Shown here: one piece after another, positions 10,653-20,499 of the stretch
Layout of the letters: the number at the start of each line of letters is the position of its first letter
How positions within the stretch are numbered: the stretch's first letter is position 1
Assembly (NCBI GenBank): GCA_001949185.1
Contig: BDGG01000015.1
Coordinates: forward strand, 5,036 to 69,035
Direction: 5' to 3'
From: Ramazzottius varieornatus
Taxonomy: Eukaryota; Tardigrada; Eutardigrada; Parachela; Ramazzottiidae
Length of the DNA stretch: 64,000 nt
Position numbers and translations under genes: made by a program
Notes under the pieces: generated by a model
What the model saw: only the letters and a program-made list of their open reading frames with translations
What the model was told of the DNA's origin: nothing
Databases searched by the model: none

Positions 10653-10844
10653 ATGATGACCAATGCAAAATCGGCCATCTCCACCTTGACGGCGACTATC
10701 AAGACTAAAGACGACAAAGACTTCTACATAACTGGCGCTGATTTGCTCGATCACATTTTGCTATTGCGACAGGTCATAGCACATCTCGAGATGGCATAAC
10801 CCGGTCCTATCCTGGAAATCCAGGTCAAAGACTATAGCAGGCGC
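10653..10844 (+). other. In-frame upstream segment of the DUF1399 gene, with a TAA or a 51-nt candidate intron
   Basis: A tandem ATG at 10653 opens a frame of 48 codons (including TKDDKDFYITGADLLDHIL) that ends at TAA 10797-10799. The frame then continues open into the main coding sequence. A 51-nt segment from GTCATAG to the AG of ATCCAG, containing the TAA, could be a small in-frame intron. Its GTCATA donor is weak. Otherwise translation starts at 10845 or the gene carries a nonsense mutation. Confidence 0.45.
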
Positions 10845-11651
10845 ATGGCGAACCAAGAGCTGGATACCAGGAAGCAACAAAGGAAACTTCCTTGGCCGGA
10901 GGAATGGATCTGGCGTGTGCATCGTCTTCATCCCGTGGCGTACCACAACGATTGTGTCAAACTACTGGCTGCCGGCGTCGCTATCGACAAGAAAATTTAC
11001 AACTTTATCAAAACTCTTAACAAAGTGTCCCGGCCATCATTACGTCGCGAGTTCTCGGTCACGTTCACATCAGTCGGTGGCCACACCCACTCAGCCTTTG
11101 TCCACTCCATCGACTTGGTACAAGCTGCCGTTCGCCAGAGAGATTTCCTGAACAAATTTCGAAGCCACAAACTGTACACACGAGACATCGGAAACAATGA
11201 TTCGTTATATTTCGTGCAGCTGGTTCAGAACTATGTCTCGTCTCTAAAGCTAGCCAGAAAGGGAGATGAGATTGTGCCAACTTTCGATATAGACTTGGAC
11301 TGGCATTCACATATGCGTCGACCAGTGTACTACCGCACTGTCTCAGAAGCCATGTGCGGTTTTGTCCTCGACCACGACGATGCCATCGAACGCAACGTGC
11401 TCTCCAATAATTTCCAGAAAACCGCGGACCGATGGAAAGAGAAGTACAACATGGAGTATTACCAGAATGCCGACAGAAAGACTATCGAGACCACGACCTA
11501 TCTCAGCTCCTGTGCGGTAGTTGTGCCTGTCAGTGGCGGCGGAGCGATTGGCGGTGATTCGATTTGCGGTGGTGGTGGCGGCGGGTGTGGCGGCAGCGAT
11601 GGTGGTGGCGGTGGTGGATGTGGAGCTGGATGCGGAGGTTGCGGCGGATAG
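10845..11651 (+). CDS. Glycine-rich domain-containing (DUF1399, GRDP-like) protein
   Basis: The open frame encodes 268 aa. WIWRVHRLHPVAYHNDC near residues 25-41 and FDIDLDWHSHMRRPVYY near 145-161 are the paired W-x-x-H and hP-x-x-Y motifs of DUF1399/GRDP proteins (compare W.WH.H..P..Y). They are followed by DHDDAIERN, as in that family. The C-terminus is a CGGGGGG/GGCG tail rich in Gly and Cys. The biochemical role of the animal members is poorly known; plant relatives act in stress and growth. It is intronless from 10845. A weak ATTAAA lies at 11866-11871. The start is uncertain because an in-frame segment lies directly upstream. Confidence 0.72.
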   Translation: MANQELDTRKQQRKLPWPEEWIWRVHRLHPVAYHNDCVKLLAAGVAIDKKIYNFIKTLNKVSRPSLRREFSVTFTSVGGHTHSAFVHSIDLVQAAVRQRDFLNKFRSHKLYTRDIGNNDSLYFVQLVQNYVSSLKLARKGDEIVPTFDIDLDWHSHMRRPVYYRTVSEAMCGFVLDHDDAIERNVLSNNFQKTADRWKEKYNMEYYQNADRKTIETTTYLSSCAVVVPVSGGGAIGGDSICGGGGGGCGGSDGGGGGGCGAGCGGCGG

Positions 11652-11917
11652 GCACCTGCCACCTATGGTTCGGAGCTAGCTTATTTCCCGGCCGCGCGGA
11701 TATTGGAAAACGTGATACGTACGAATGTCTGAGCCCGACACCGAACCTTGAGCCCCAACACCTGACTGCATAACACCAGTCGTCTGACTATCACATTCGT
11801 TTCAGTCGTCGCAAGTAGCACCTTCATAACGGAACCCTTTTGGTTCAGGTCATGATCGGTACAGCATTAAACGTACATGAGAATAATGATGATATGATGT
11901 ACATGATGTAATGATAT

Positions 11918-12495
11918 ATATTGGACCTGTTTCGCAGGTCTTGCACAGCATAAGTATAGGTTTTATGCTGTGCAGTTATCCACGGCTTATGTTTTGCCTA
12001 ATATCGCTGCACAGAATTTCAAATATCGCTGCACAGAATTTCAAATTCTGTGCAAGCTGAGTTGATTGTACTATTGGCCACTTTGGTCGAAATTTGAAAT
12101 TTTGGTGGAGTGGAGCGTGATCCGATCAATCAGCGAATTTGACTTGGCGCGTCAAGTGATACGAGCTATACGCCTCTCCCACATTGCGCCACTTGACTTC
12201 CGCTCTCGTTCCTTCTCGAAATCCATCATGTTTTCGACCGAAACTAGCATTGAAGTTAGGAAGAGATAATTGTCTTCCCAAAACTATCGCCAGAAGAAGC
12301 GAAAGAAGTCCGGGCTTTATCCAGTAGAGGGCTAAATGACAGGTCCCGTGAATTCCGATGCCCTGCTGAACTCGCGCGGCCTAATATCCCTTTATGCTAA
12401 TATTCTGTGCCGGAAGTGAGCAAACCGCGAAACGGTTTCTGCACAGAAACTGACAGAACCGAAACGTGACTTGCGAAGCAGGTCTATTATACACG
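11918..12495. mobile_element. Putative non-autonomous inverted-repeat element
   Basis: The ends carry related inverted sequences: GACCTGTTTCGCAGGTC near 11932 and, reading the opposite strand, GACCTGCTTCGCAAGTC near 12480 (15 of 17 matching). Each is itself a small hairpin. The interior holds further inverted repeats: TGCACAGCATAA with its complement (about 11943-11975), a 22-bp tandem duplication at 12001-12044, and a perfect 25-bp palindrome at 12030-12054. There is no coding capacity. The boundaries are approximate and no target-site duplication was settled. Confidence 0.4.
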
Positions 12496-12839
12496 CACGA
12501 TAGGTAATTATGGGACAGCATAAATTATGGGACATGCCTTTTCGCTACGAAGAGAAGTATTGACCTCGAAAAGAAGTATTCCGCCTAGACCTAGCTGTTT
12601 CACTTGTCCGAGACTTACTGTACCTCGATATGCAGATAAACAGCCTGCATTTTCCTGAGAGTTTCGAGTCCCTTATTAGGCAGTGGTCAAGCTGCGTTGA
12701 ATCTTTGACGAGCAGCACTGTAAAGCTATTGGCGCATCATAAAAGGTTTATTAAAGCCTTATGCTTTGGAAGAAGTCTGGAACTTCCGCGTACGAGAAAG
12801 ACAAAACTGTCGTTTCTGCCTTTGACAAAATTCGACCAC

Positions 12840-13040
12840 CAAGACTTCGTATGAACCAGAAGGAAATTCCACCCGGCCCGAATGCTGAAAGCTGACTTAT
12901 TTCGTGGTGGAAAAGCTCTGGCAGACTCTTTATGCCTAGCCTTGGTCCGCGGAGCGTATCTGGAAGTGGGTTTCCAGATGGAGAATCCAACATTCATAAA
13001 TGATAGGGTTGTACTGTATAAATAAGGCAAACACAAATAG
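12840..13040 (+). pseudogene. Non-LTR reverse transcriptase relic
   Basis: One frame reads RMLKADLFRGGKALADSL, then VGFQMENPTFINDRVVLYK, a stop, and GK. This follows the LINE reverse-transcriptase pattern in which ..LLK..G..LA..L is followed by P.....  .VLLYKKG. Upstream frames are broken by stops. It is a short decayed fragment, with no endonuclease domain visible. Confidence 0.45.
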
Positions 13041-13128
13041 AGCTGTTTTTTGTTCGCTACAGACCTTATGAAATGTACTCTTCGACAATCTATCGGTCAC
13101 CAGCAAGCTACTTTTTCTCTTTCTCCGC

Positions 13129-14874
13129 TTAGGGTCTGTTGACGAACTGCCGGACTAGTAATGTGACCGATGGAACCAGTGTTGTTATCTAGAAGGAGTG
13201 AGGTAAGGTACAGTTATTACGAATAGAGCACCAAGAAGAGGTTGAGGTCTCTGTGACCCACTTACTCCGACAAGGAAACTCCTGGAGTAGTAAATCAATT
13301 TTGCGCCGTTAAAGACGCAAACATGGCATTGGCATATTCGCTCGAGCTCTTCCAAGGACTCTACTAGTTCGGCTTCCTGTGGTGAGAGGTAAGCCAACAA
13401 AGTAGTATTAATACTAACGCTAGTACTAACGCTTGCGGTTACCATCCGTGGTGGCACTACTTACTTTGGCTGTACCGCGACATCCATCTGCAGACACTTT
13501 CAACCAGTATACGATAAAACCCAAGTCTTCGCTCTTAAACAAAAACGCATATTTTCTAACATGGATCATCCATTAATCGATGTCTGCACTTACGTTTTCA
13601 TAAGCATGAACTAACGGTATGGGTATCAGCGAACCGTAGGAAGCAAACACGATGCAGTTGAAGATCAACCTCAAATAGGTCGATACCGACTCAGCTGATG
13701 AAATGTTGGTAAGACTGCAGGTGTACCCGAGGAGAGTCAGAACGTCCAAACAGTAGGCCGAAAATAAGATCAGGTTGAAACAATCGTTGATCACGTGACA
13801 AAACTTCAGCATCGCCATATATTTCGTTCGCCACAACTGAACCTGCTTCTCGCAGACGATACCAGGTTCTTTGGTCTCGCACTGCCGTTCAATTGCTGTC
13901 TTCATCTCGTCTTTCAAGTCTTTGATTGCTTGGTTCAACAAGGAGGCGAGAAGAACAGGATACAGATAAGCCTGCTGGGAAAGTAGGAGAGGAAAGATGC
14001 TGAAGAAAATCCAAATAACCAAACTTTGCCATTCTGTTAAGTTGGGCCACGTCTCGATAACTGGGGTTTCCGAAGAGAGGAGAAGCTTTCCGTAGTAATT
14101 CACATCGTCGATAGTTTCGTAAACAGCGTGAATCAGAATAACCACAACGCCAAGTGTAATTGACCAGCCTTCGAGTCTTTTGAGGAGAAGTTTGCGGTAC
14201 GGCGAGTTCGGAAAACATATGAGAAATTGGTCAGTTTCAGAACCAAGGCTCGACAAAGCTTCTCGTTTGATGAGCAGGAAGAACAGTATGAACAATCCTC
14301 GACAGTTTATGGCAATATATGGGATGATACTAAGCACGCTCAGGATACCGGTAGAGGACCCAGGCGATGAACTACTGATGTTGCCGATGTGATTCAGAGT
14401 ATCCACTAAAGTCAACGTACTCAAAACACAGGAGAAGGCGGTTCCAAGTAGTAATAGAATGGCAATCAACCATTGCAGCAGGTTTGCAATCTTTCTCTGA
14501 TAATGCTTCTTGATATTTTGGTCTGCTCTTCTGTCGCTTGACAGAGGAAAGAAACCTGCCCATTTCAGTAGAGATGTCTGAAAGATTAACATATTGCCAT
14601 GAATGCGAACTACAGTATACGCCCTCTAAGAGAAATAAGACCGTTCGAATCAGGACTAGGAAACCACAGTAAAATTTACCCAGGGATGGGTGGTTATTGG
14701 AAAATTTAAGATACTAGCTTCCGGAGCTGCAGGTAACGTAAACGAATCAGGCACAATCGATGAAGCTGTTAATCTTGCGGAGGGTCGATCGATCAGGATA
14801 CAAAGTAGAGTCGGGTGCTTCGACAGAACCTTTCCATCTGGAAAGAAACCCCTGAGCTCGAAAGTTTCGAACAC
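13129..14874 (-). CDS. Gustatory-receptor-like 7-transmembrane protein A
   Basis: Exons: 14680-14874 (5' limit uncertain), 13594-14577, 13266-13376 and 13129-13188. The large exon encodes six hydrophobic segments (near residues 38-60, 80-105, 140-160, 190-215, 270-290 and 305-325 of that exon). The last exon adds a seventh, LVPSVTLLVRQFVNRP, ending in the QF dipeptide typical of the insect gustatory receptor C-terminus. A phase-0 intron just before this last segment is also characteristic. These receptors are ligand-gated channels of the 7tm_7 family, acting in the plasma membrane of chemosensory cells. The first exon lacks an ATG in frame, so the start lies further upstream. A linker exon between 13376 and 13594 may be missing, since the neighbouring paralogue is longer there. 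Confidence 0.65.
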
Positions 14875-15029
14875 GAGAGGGGAATAATTTTGACAGATGA
14901 GGTAGAAACTAATGTGCTTCCTTTATAACATTTGCTCACCTGTTTGTCTGCAGAGCTCAAATGATTTTGGTTGACGTAGATGGCAAGAGGATATACTTAT
15001 AATTCGGCTGAAAATGACTAGTCCAAATA

Positions 15030-16679
15030 TTGTCTCACGTATGGCATTTTATGCGTTATTACCTTCACCCGATTTTCTCCTTCAACTGCAGCGCGATCAG
15101 CGGTCGATATATCTGCAAACTGCATGTACTGTCCAGGCCCATGCAACTCAAGAAATCCTTGTCGGACGAACATAAGCATTGTCTATCGGAAGCCCGTTCC
15201 ATGAAGTCTTACATCGAGGACCTAAGTGCTCGGAGCAAAGCTCGACCATTTCGAGCTATGGATTCTACCATCTTTCAAATTCAGAGCGCTCTGTTCGGGC
15301 TTCTTTTCGCTCCTCTCGACAAACCTTTCAACAACGTTAACGTCACCACCATGAACAAGTGTCTGACATTTATACCACTTTGTCTGACCCTGCTGACACT
15401 TGGCGGGACTGTTGCTTTATTTTCCCTTCTGGTGTGCCAAAATTACTATCACGCAATCACGGAAGCGTCCCACGACTTCATCCCACAGATGCTGTACACC
15501 ATGTCCTACGTCAGCGAAATGTTTCGAGGTTTCTTCGTAGTCGCTTGCCTAATAGTGAACCGTAAAGACATCTCAATCTTGTTGAGTTCGGTTGACGCCT
15601 TTGTTCTGGGAAAGTCTTCTGACAGCAAAGGTATTGACAAAACGGCACTTAAACAGTGGCGGTATCGGAGCATCGGAGTCACCTTAGGGTTGTGTCTGCT
15701 CCATGTTACATATAGCCTGGTTGATTGGTCTTACTGGTTCTACGCTTGGAAAATGCAATGGCTGTCCGAGAACGCTATGGCGCCCCTCCCTATCAAAATG
15801 ACATCAGTTCAGCTGATCACTCAGTGGGCGTTTTGGGTAGACGCACCTTTCGTGGTGTCCCAGCTGACCTTTGCCATTATCATCGTACTGGCCTGGATCA
15901 TCAGTGAGGCTACGGTGAGCCTGCTTTTCTGTATCAGTCAAAAGATAATCGGAGCGGCGGACTCCTCACAGGATGTGTTTTATCTTGTGAAATCTTGGCG
16001 AAGCGAGCACCTGCGAATCCTGATAATGGTCGAAAAAACCAAAGGTTGTTTCAGCGCAATATCATTCACGATTTTCTGCTGTGATCTATTGGCGATGGCG
16101 AGCTTTGTTTCTCAACTATTGAACAACTCTGTTGATAGTCGAACCGTCTTTTCCAAGAGTCGTTTGCTTGGGAATCTTCTCCTGTTCATGGCGTACCAGA
16201 CAATATGTGTTGTCCCATTGGTATCAGTCAACGAACAGGTAACATGATAGTGTAGCCAGTTGACCAGGAGGATTCGGTTTCTTCTGGCAAAAATATTTAT
16301 GTTTGCAGAGCAAAAACCTTGGACCAGCAATCTTGGGATTCAGCGAAAGACTGTACCAATCTCTCACGTCCAAGGACTCTATTCGGTCAAAACCGGCGGA
16401 CTGGCGCGCCGTTAAGCGTTGTCTGGAGCGGTTTGAAGCTAGTGCGTCTAGCTACGTAATCTGCTTCGACGGGCTAAAGCTGACTGAATACAGCAGAGCC
16501 TTTATTGCAGGGGTGAGTGAAATGGTGTGATACTAAAGTGGTTTCAATACTCGTGAACCTTTCGTATTGCGTTGCAGAGTCTGCTGGCCGCCGGCACCTT
16601 TGCTGCTGTGATCCACGAAGTATCAAGCGAGTTCGTCGTCTCAGGCCCTGCTGCGTGCTCCGTAAATAAGACCCTCTGA
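15030..16679 (+). CDS. Gustatory-receptor-like 7-transmembrane protein B
   Basis: Exons 15030-16238, 16309-16512 and 16578-16679 join in phase 0 to give up to 504 aa. The first Met may be at 15030 or at a later one such as 15141 (MQLKKSLS). Hydrophobic segments match those of receptor A, and the intron positions near the C-terminus are shared. The motif YVICFDGLKLTEYSRAFIAG aligns with VCVFNGAKLIYYSRSFLVG of receptor A. The final exon, SLLAAGTFAAVIHEVSSEF, is the seventh segment. The gene is head to head with receptor A, with under 200 nt between their 5' regions. It is a local tandem/inverted duplicate pair, probably chemosensory. The family call rests on topology and gene structure. Confidence 0.7.
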
Positions 16680-16769
16680 TCAAACAGTTCCACCCTTGTC
16701 TACCAAGACTTAATTCTCTGTAGTCTGCGACTGCACGCCAGTAGATGCTTTCATTGACTTGATTGATTT

Positions 16770-17200
16770 ATTCTCCCTATGGCACTTCGGTGTCGAACAA
16801 CATGGTCGACGAGGGAACGTGACCAGGTGCGACTACTTGTCATGGCATTTCGCTGCGCCACTTCTACCTACTTACGTTCTTGGCGATCGCTGACACCCGG
16901 CAGGCGCGCAGTACTTGAGATGCAATTCCACGTTCTTCCTCGGTAGGCGGCAGATCTCAGTGTTGGTTTTGGTCACAAGATGTTGGATGTGAGAGCCCCA
17001 ACTCAGGTGTTGGTGAAGTTTGTCGCCCAGGTACTGGACACATCCTCCCGTTGTAATCGTCGAGCTTTACTTTTTCCGTGGAAAGCCCAATGTGCTTCTT
17101 TCTTCGCAGCTGTGTAGTCGGTGCCATACAGACACACATTTCCTTGCTGGATGCAAGGCTCGATTGGTTCAAAGTCACTCTCGCAGCGCTTAGTGCCATG
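16770..17200 (-). pseudogene. LINE reverse-transcriptase 3' relic
   Basis: On the minus strand one frame gives VQYLGDKLHQHLSWGSHIQ followed by HLVTKTNTEICRL. This matches the conserved YLGV.LD..LSW..HI segment of Jockey/CR1-type reverse transcriptases. The preceding KKHIGLSTEKVKLDD is in a different frame, so the copy is frameshifted. Confidence 0.55.
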
Positions 17201-17444
17201 AACCTATAGTCAAGAAACTTGCATGTATCGCAGATAACGGGAAGAAACGCTGACTATATCAACCGCGCTGAGTAGAAAAATGGAAGGGGAAATGCAGAGA
17301 GACGCGTCACTCAGTCAACTGGTAAGCATCAATGGTGGGCATAAGGAGACAAGGGTAATTTTTGGCTCCCGCTCCCAAGTCACGTGACAGGTTTATGGGA
17401 AAGCCCAAACGGGCAGAATGTAGCAACAAGAAAGACCGTCTTTC

Positions 17445-17620
17445 CACCGAGCTTCATGTAACGAACGGGAAAATGGCCATTTGGACTCCAATGGGGAAGT
17501 TGACTGTCACCAACGGTTTTCGTGGACAAAAAGAGTCCGGAATGGACGTGGCATCTGTGGGAAAAAAAACGAGACTTAAAAAGGTCACTTTCCCCGTTCG
17601 TGACATGGAGCTTCGCAGCA
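17445..17620. repeat. Imperfect long hairpin
   Basis: AGCTTCATGTAACGAACGGG near 17450-17469 is matched in inverse by a segment near 17592-17612 (18 of 20), and the pairing continues inward for about 15 bases. The loop is roughly 110 nt. A 113-codon open frame (17362-17703) passes through both arms and is probably not a gene. Confidence 0.6.
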
Positions 17621-17773
17621 GTGTACCAATTTTGCAGCCGTTCGACTCAATCGGTTTCCTGTACAGTGTGACTAACACTACGGGTACGCTGAAGCCTTAC
17701 TGAAAATTTATGCACGTCTTATCACTGCATGCGTTCTGCAACATCCAAGACTTAAGTTAGATGAGGCTATGTA

Positions 17774-18004
17774 CAGTGTAGGCAAATAAGGTACTCTAAA
17801 AGGGGGAGGGCCAAAATCGAGTTTTCGACAAGTGACGTAGAAACTCCGGCTCGAAGTAATCAGCAGATCAAGCGGCAGTTCACGTCTCTGGATTGCAGCT
17901 TGATCAGCTGTTTGCTTTCTGCGTCACGTCGATTTTGGCCTTGCCCCNNNNNNNNNNNNNNNNNNNNNNNNNNNNNNNNNNNNNNNNNNNNNNNNNNTAC
18001 ACTG
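17774..18004. mobile_element. Tc1/mariner-type MITE containing the assembly gap
   Basis: The element is bounded by TA at 17772-17773 and at 18005-18006. It starts CAGTGTA and ends in its complement. Inner arms GGGAGGGCCAAAATCGA (left) and, reading the other strand, GGGCAAGGCCAAAATCGA (right) are also inverted. The 50-N gap (17948-17997) lies in the right arm, between the terminal CAGTGTA and the inner arm, where the left arm has 22 bases. Confidence 0.65.
17948..17997. other. Assembly gap (50 N)
   Basis: A run of 50 Ns. The round number suggests a placeholder rather than a measured length. Open frames reading across it are artefacts. Confidence 0.98.
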
Positions 18005-18005
18005 T

Positions 18006-18760
18006 ACATGTCGATACTGTGCTTACAAAACGCTGCAACGGCACATTTGTACTCGCTGCGTACAAACTCATCGCCGTATTACCTGTGCAAGTTTCCACTT
18101 CATACCGCCAACGGAGAGCACATGTTGACAACAGGAGAAATTTACCAACGTGTGTTCGTTGCGGAGAAGGATGATCGAACAGTGGAAGTCGTCCTGAACA
18201 CAGTAGGCTCCCAAGTCGTGACTCCGTGGCACGTTATTTTGCGGAGCATTACTGTGGATTGTGACGATGTCGGAACCAAGTACTTCTGCATAAACGACAG
18301 AGGGTTTTGGTCATGGAATGCATGGGCCTCTTACTGCAGAGGTAGTTACGAGATGCTGTTCAATTTTGCCCAAAGAACAGCGATATGAAAAACTGATGCG
18401 CTTAAATATCATGGCAAATGTCCGCAAGACCAAATTAGGTGAGATCATTGTTGAATACCGAATGCGTTTTACTCCATGCATCAGCTTCACCATGGATCGA
18501 TACATCGTCCATTTTCGTGTCTTTTTTCGAGGTTGTACGTTTTAAAGTGTCTTCCGCATGCATGCGACTTTACGCTAGGCATATGGGTACACGTATACGT
18601 AATCGCAAATAAGTCAAGGAAGAACATGTACAAGGCCGTTTCCGATGCCCTGCCAGGGATCAAGTAAAATTTACCGGAGTCTTGCGTTACAAAGACGTCT
18701 TCCTCGACATGGATTACACTATCCAAAGCGAACCCCACGAAATGTAGGTGGTAATCGAGC
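18006..18760 (+). CDS. Unresolved coding-like exons
   Basis: Several open segments with plausible splice sites occur. About 18025-18340 includes TGEIYQRVFVAEKDDRTVEV and TPWHVILRSITVDCDD, and is weakly reminiscent of a PLAT/LH2 beta-sandwich by its W..-x-h-h pattern near the end. 18365-18438 reads RYEKLMRLNIMANVRKTKL before GTGAGA. 18665-18740 reads RYKDVFLDMDYTIQSEP. I cannot join them reliably or name the family. They may be 5' exons of the KH/RING gene downstream. Confidence 0.3.
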
Positions 18761-19109
18761 TTTCAGGAAAATATGCCGGAAAAGGGGACTCGGACGGCAA
18801 ATAGAAAAATCGACGTCGCTTCACGTGCCGAGATAAATGCGCATTGTTCGTTCCTTATTATAACGTCATGTTGTCAGATCCAACCCCTCAAACTCCAGAT
18901 GTTGCTGCGGGTAGTGCCAACGGCTCGATCTAACAGTCCAACAGTAACAAAAAAAGAGACCGCCGACGCTTTTGGCACATCATCGAAGCGATGACGAAAG
19001 ATATCTTTGCCTTGTTGTCACTCGAAGGCACTCAAGGCAAAAAATATAAATTATCCATCTCATAATTGTACGGTGAAACCCGACCTGTGGCCTTTTCTAG
19101 TGTCTGCAG

Positions 19110-20499
19110 CAATGCTTGAAAACAGTTTTACCGTTCCCGCCGCACTATCAAGCCATGTTCGTCACAAACGCAAAGAAGCTCGTTATCAAATATGGACCGG
19201 AAAAGTATGGAGAAGACATAGCAGTGGTGAAGAATCTTCCCAATCTGGCGCTCCTACGAGCTGTAAACCCATACACTTTCCTCATCATTGCCTCCCAGGA
19301 AACATGCGAGGAAGCCCGTGGACACCTGGAGCTGGACGAAGTCAGCGAAAAGCTTAGGCCGGAACTGGCAGCGAAGCTTCGTAAGGACTGGGGCAAACTT
19401 GGACCATCGTTTAAAGAGCTTTTCAGACACCACACAGAAGTACAAGAAGATGGCCAGGGCATGAGGGTAACGTTTACAGGCGTAACGTCGGAGCTGGATA
19501 CCGTCCAGTCAGTATGGAAGTCATCGTCATGGCGACCCTCGTCGACCAAAGGCAAGAATGTACGTAAGATTGACGTCAACATCGATCTTCCGAACGCAGA
19601 GCCTACGCATACTACGGTGCCGGCCGTTACTGACCATGTCCAGATCGAACAAACTGCAGCTATACCTGACCAGCCTGACCGCCCCGAAAGTTCGCCACAG
19701 GCAGCTGTGGAAGATTAGTGGCTAGTCGTAAGAAAAATACTGGCTAACATTTTATCAATTAAGGTCCAAATTCGTGCGACATTTATTACACATGGCTTAC
19801 ACCGTGGAGTACCGAACATCTTTTAATCTTTCCAGACAAGCGGGATCAAGTGACGGAAGGTACTGTGGATGAAGGAGCGAAGATCAAGAAAAACAAGTCC
19901 AAGAAAAAGAAGAAAAAGAAACGGGCGGCTCGGCCAGGTTATTAATAGAATTAAGAAGTGACACTGTGAATGTCGTAATTGTAACCGGGGTCAGTCTTGG
20001 TTTATAAATCTTACGTTATCCAGCCGAAGTATCCGTTGAACATCTTACGACCGACAATGCTGCCGGTACGGATGATCCAACGTCCACTGAAGCGACTGCC
20101 GAGCACAACGAACGCTCCGAACACGGGAAAACCGAAGGCGGCAGTTCCTTGTCCAAGGAAGGATCGAGATCGAAGCTTGCTTATGACGGTTTGCCCCTTA
20201 AATTCACGCCGGTGGAAACATGACCTGTTTTCGTCTGCAGTCACTTTTCTGTAATTTTAAGGGGCTGCGGATGACCTTGGCTTCGTCCTGCCAGCAGAGC
20301 CAGAGCCGGAACCCGAATGTATCGTTTGTCTGGCCGAAGCGCAGTCTGTGGCTTTTGTGCCATGCGGATATCGACATACCTGCCCAATTGTGCGCAAAAG
20401 CTGTTTGCCAGCGACAAGCCCTTTTGCCTTACTTGTCGCGGGGAAATTCAACAATTTATACGAATCTGGATTCGGCAGAAGTTGTACGCGCCAAATTAG
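19110..20499 (+). CDS. KH-like plus RING-finger protein (MEX-3-like), RING frameshifted
   Basis: Exons 19110-19563, 19836-19937 and 20024-20211 (or ending at 20186) join in consistent phase. A last exon starts near 20260. The first encodes FPPHYQAMFVTNAKKLVIKYG...YTFLIIASQETCEEARGHLEL, a KH-like pattern without the GxxG loop, then a second short G-containing repeat. The middle exons give a lysine run (KKNKSKKKKKKK) and a Ser/Thr/Glu-rich linker. The last encodes EPEPECIVC...FVPCGYRHTC, then in another frame NCAQKLFASDKPFCLTCRGE, completing a C3HC4 RING. The frame shift falls at 20384-20386. KH plus C-terminal RING is the MEX-3 layout (RNA-binding ubiquitin ligase). A missing base makes this a pseudogene or a sequence error. 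Upstream exons are missing. Confidence 0.45.

Larger units (their letters stand above)
11652..13128. other. Repeat-derived intergenic stretch
   Basis: No intact gene is seen. The stretch holds an AT-rich patch near 11880-11925, a probable non-autonomous transposon (11918-12495) and a reverse-transcriptase relic (about 12840-13040). Confidence 0.5.
16680..18005. other. Repeat-rich intergenic stretch
   Basis: It contains a LINE relic (about 16770-17200, minus), an imperfect hairpin (17445-17620) and the start of a TA-flanked MITE (17774). No host gene is supported. Confidence 0.5.

Noticed and set aside
12141-12198. GGCGCG/GCGCCACTTG segment considered as another palindromic-family copy
   Set aside because: Only one arm fits and the spacing differs; it belongs to the surrounding inverted-repeat element.
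17362-17703. 113-codon plus-strand open frame
   Set aside because: It runs through both arms of an inverted repeat and has no recognisable motif.
17893-18388. Open frames crossing the N run
   Set aside because: They depend on unknown bases in the gap and on MITE sequence.
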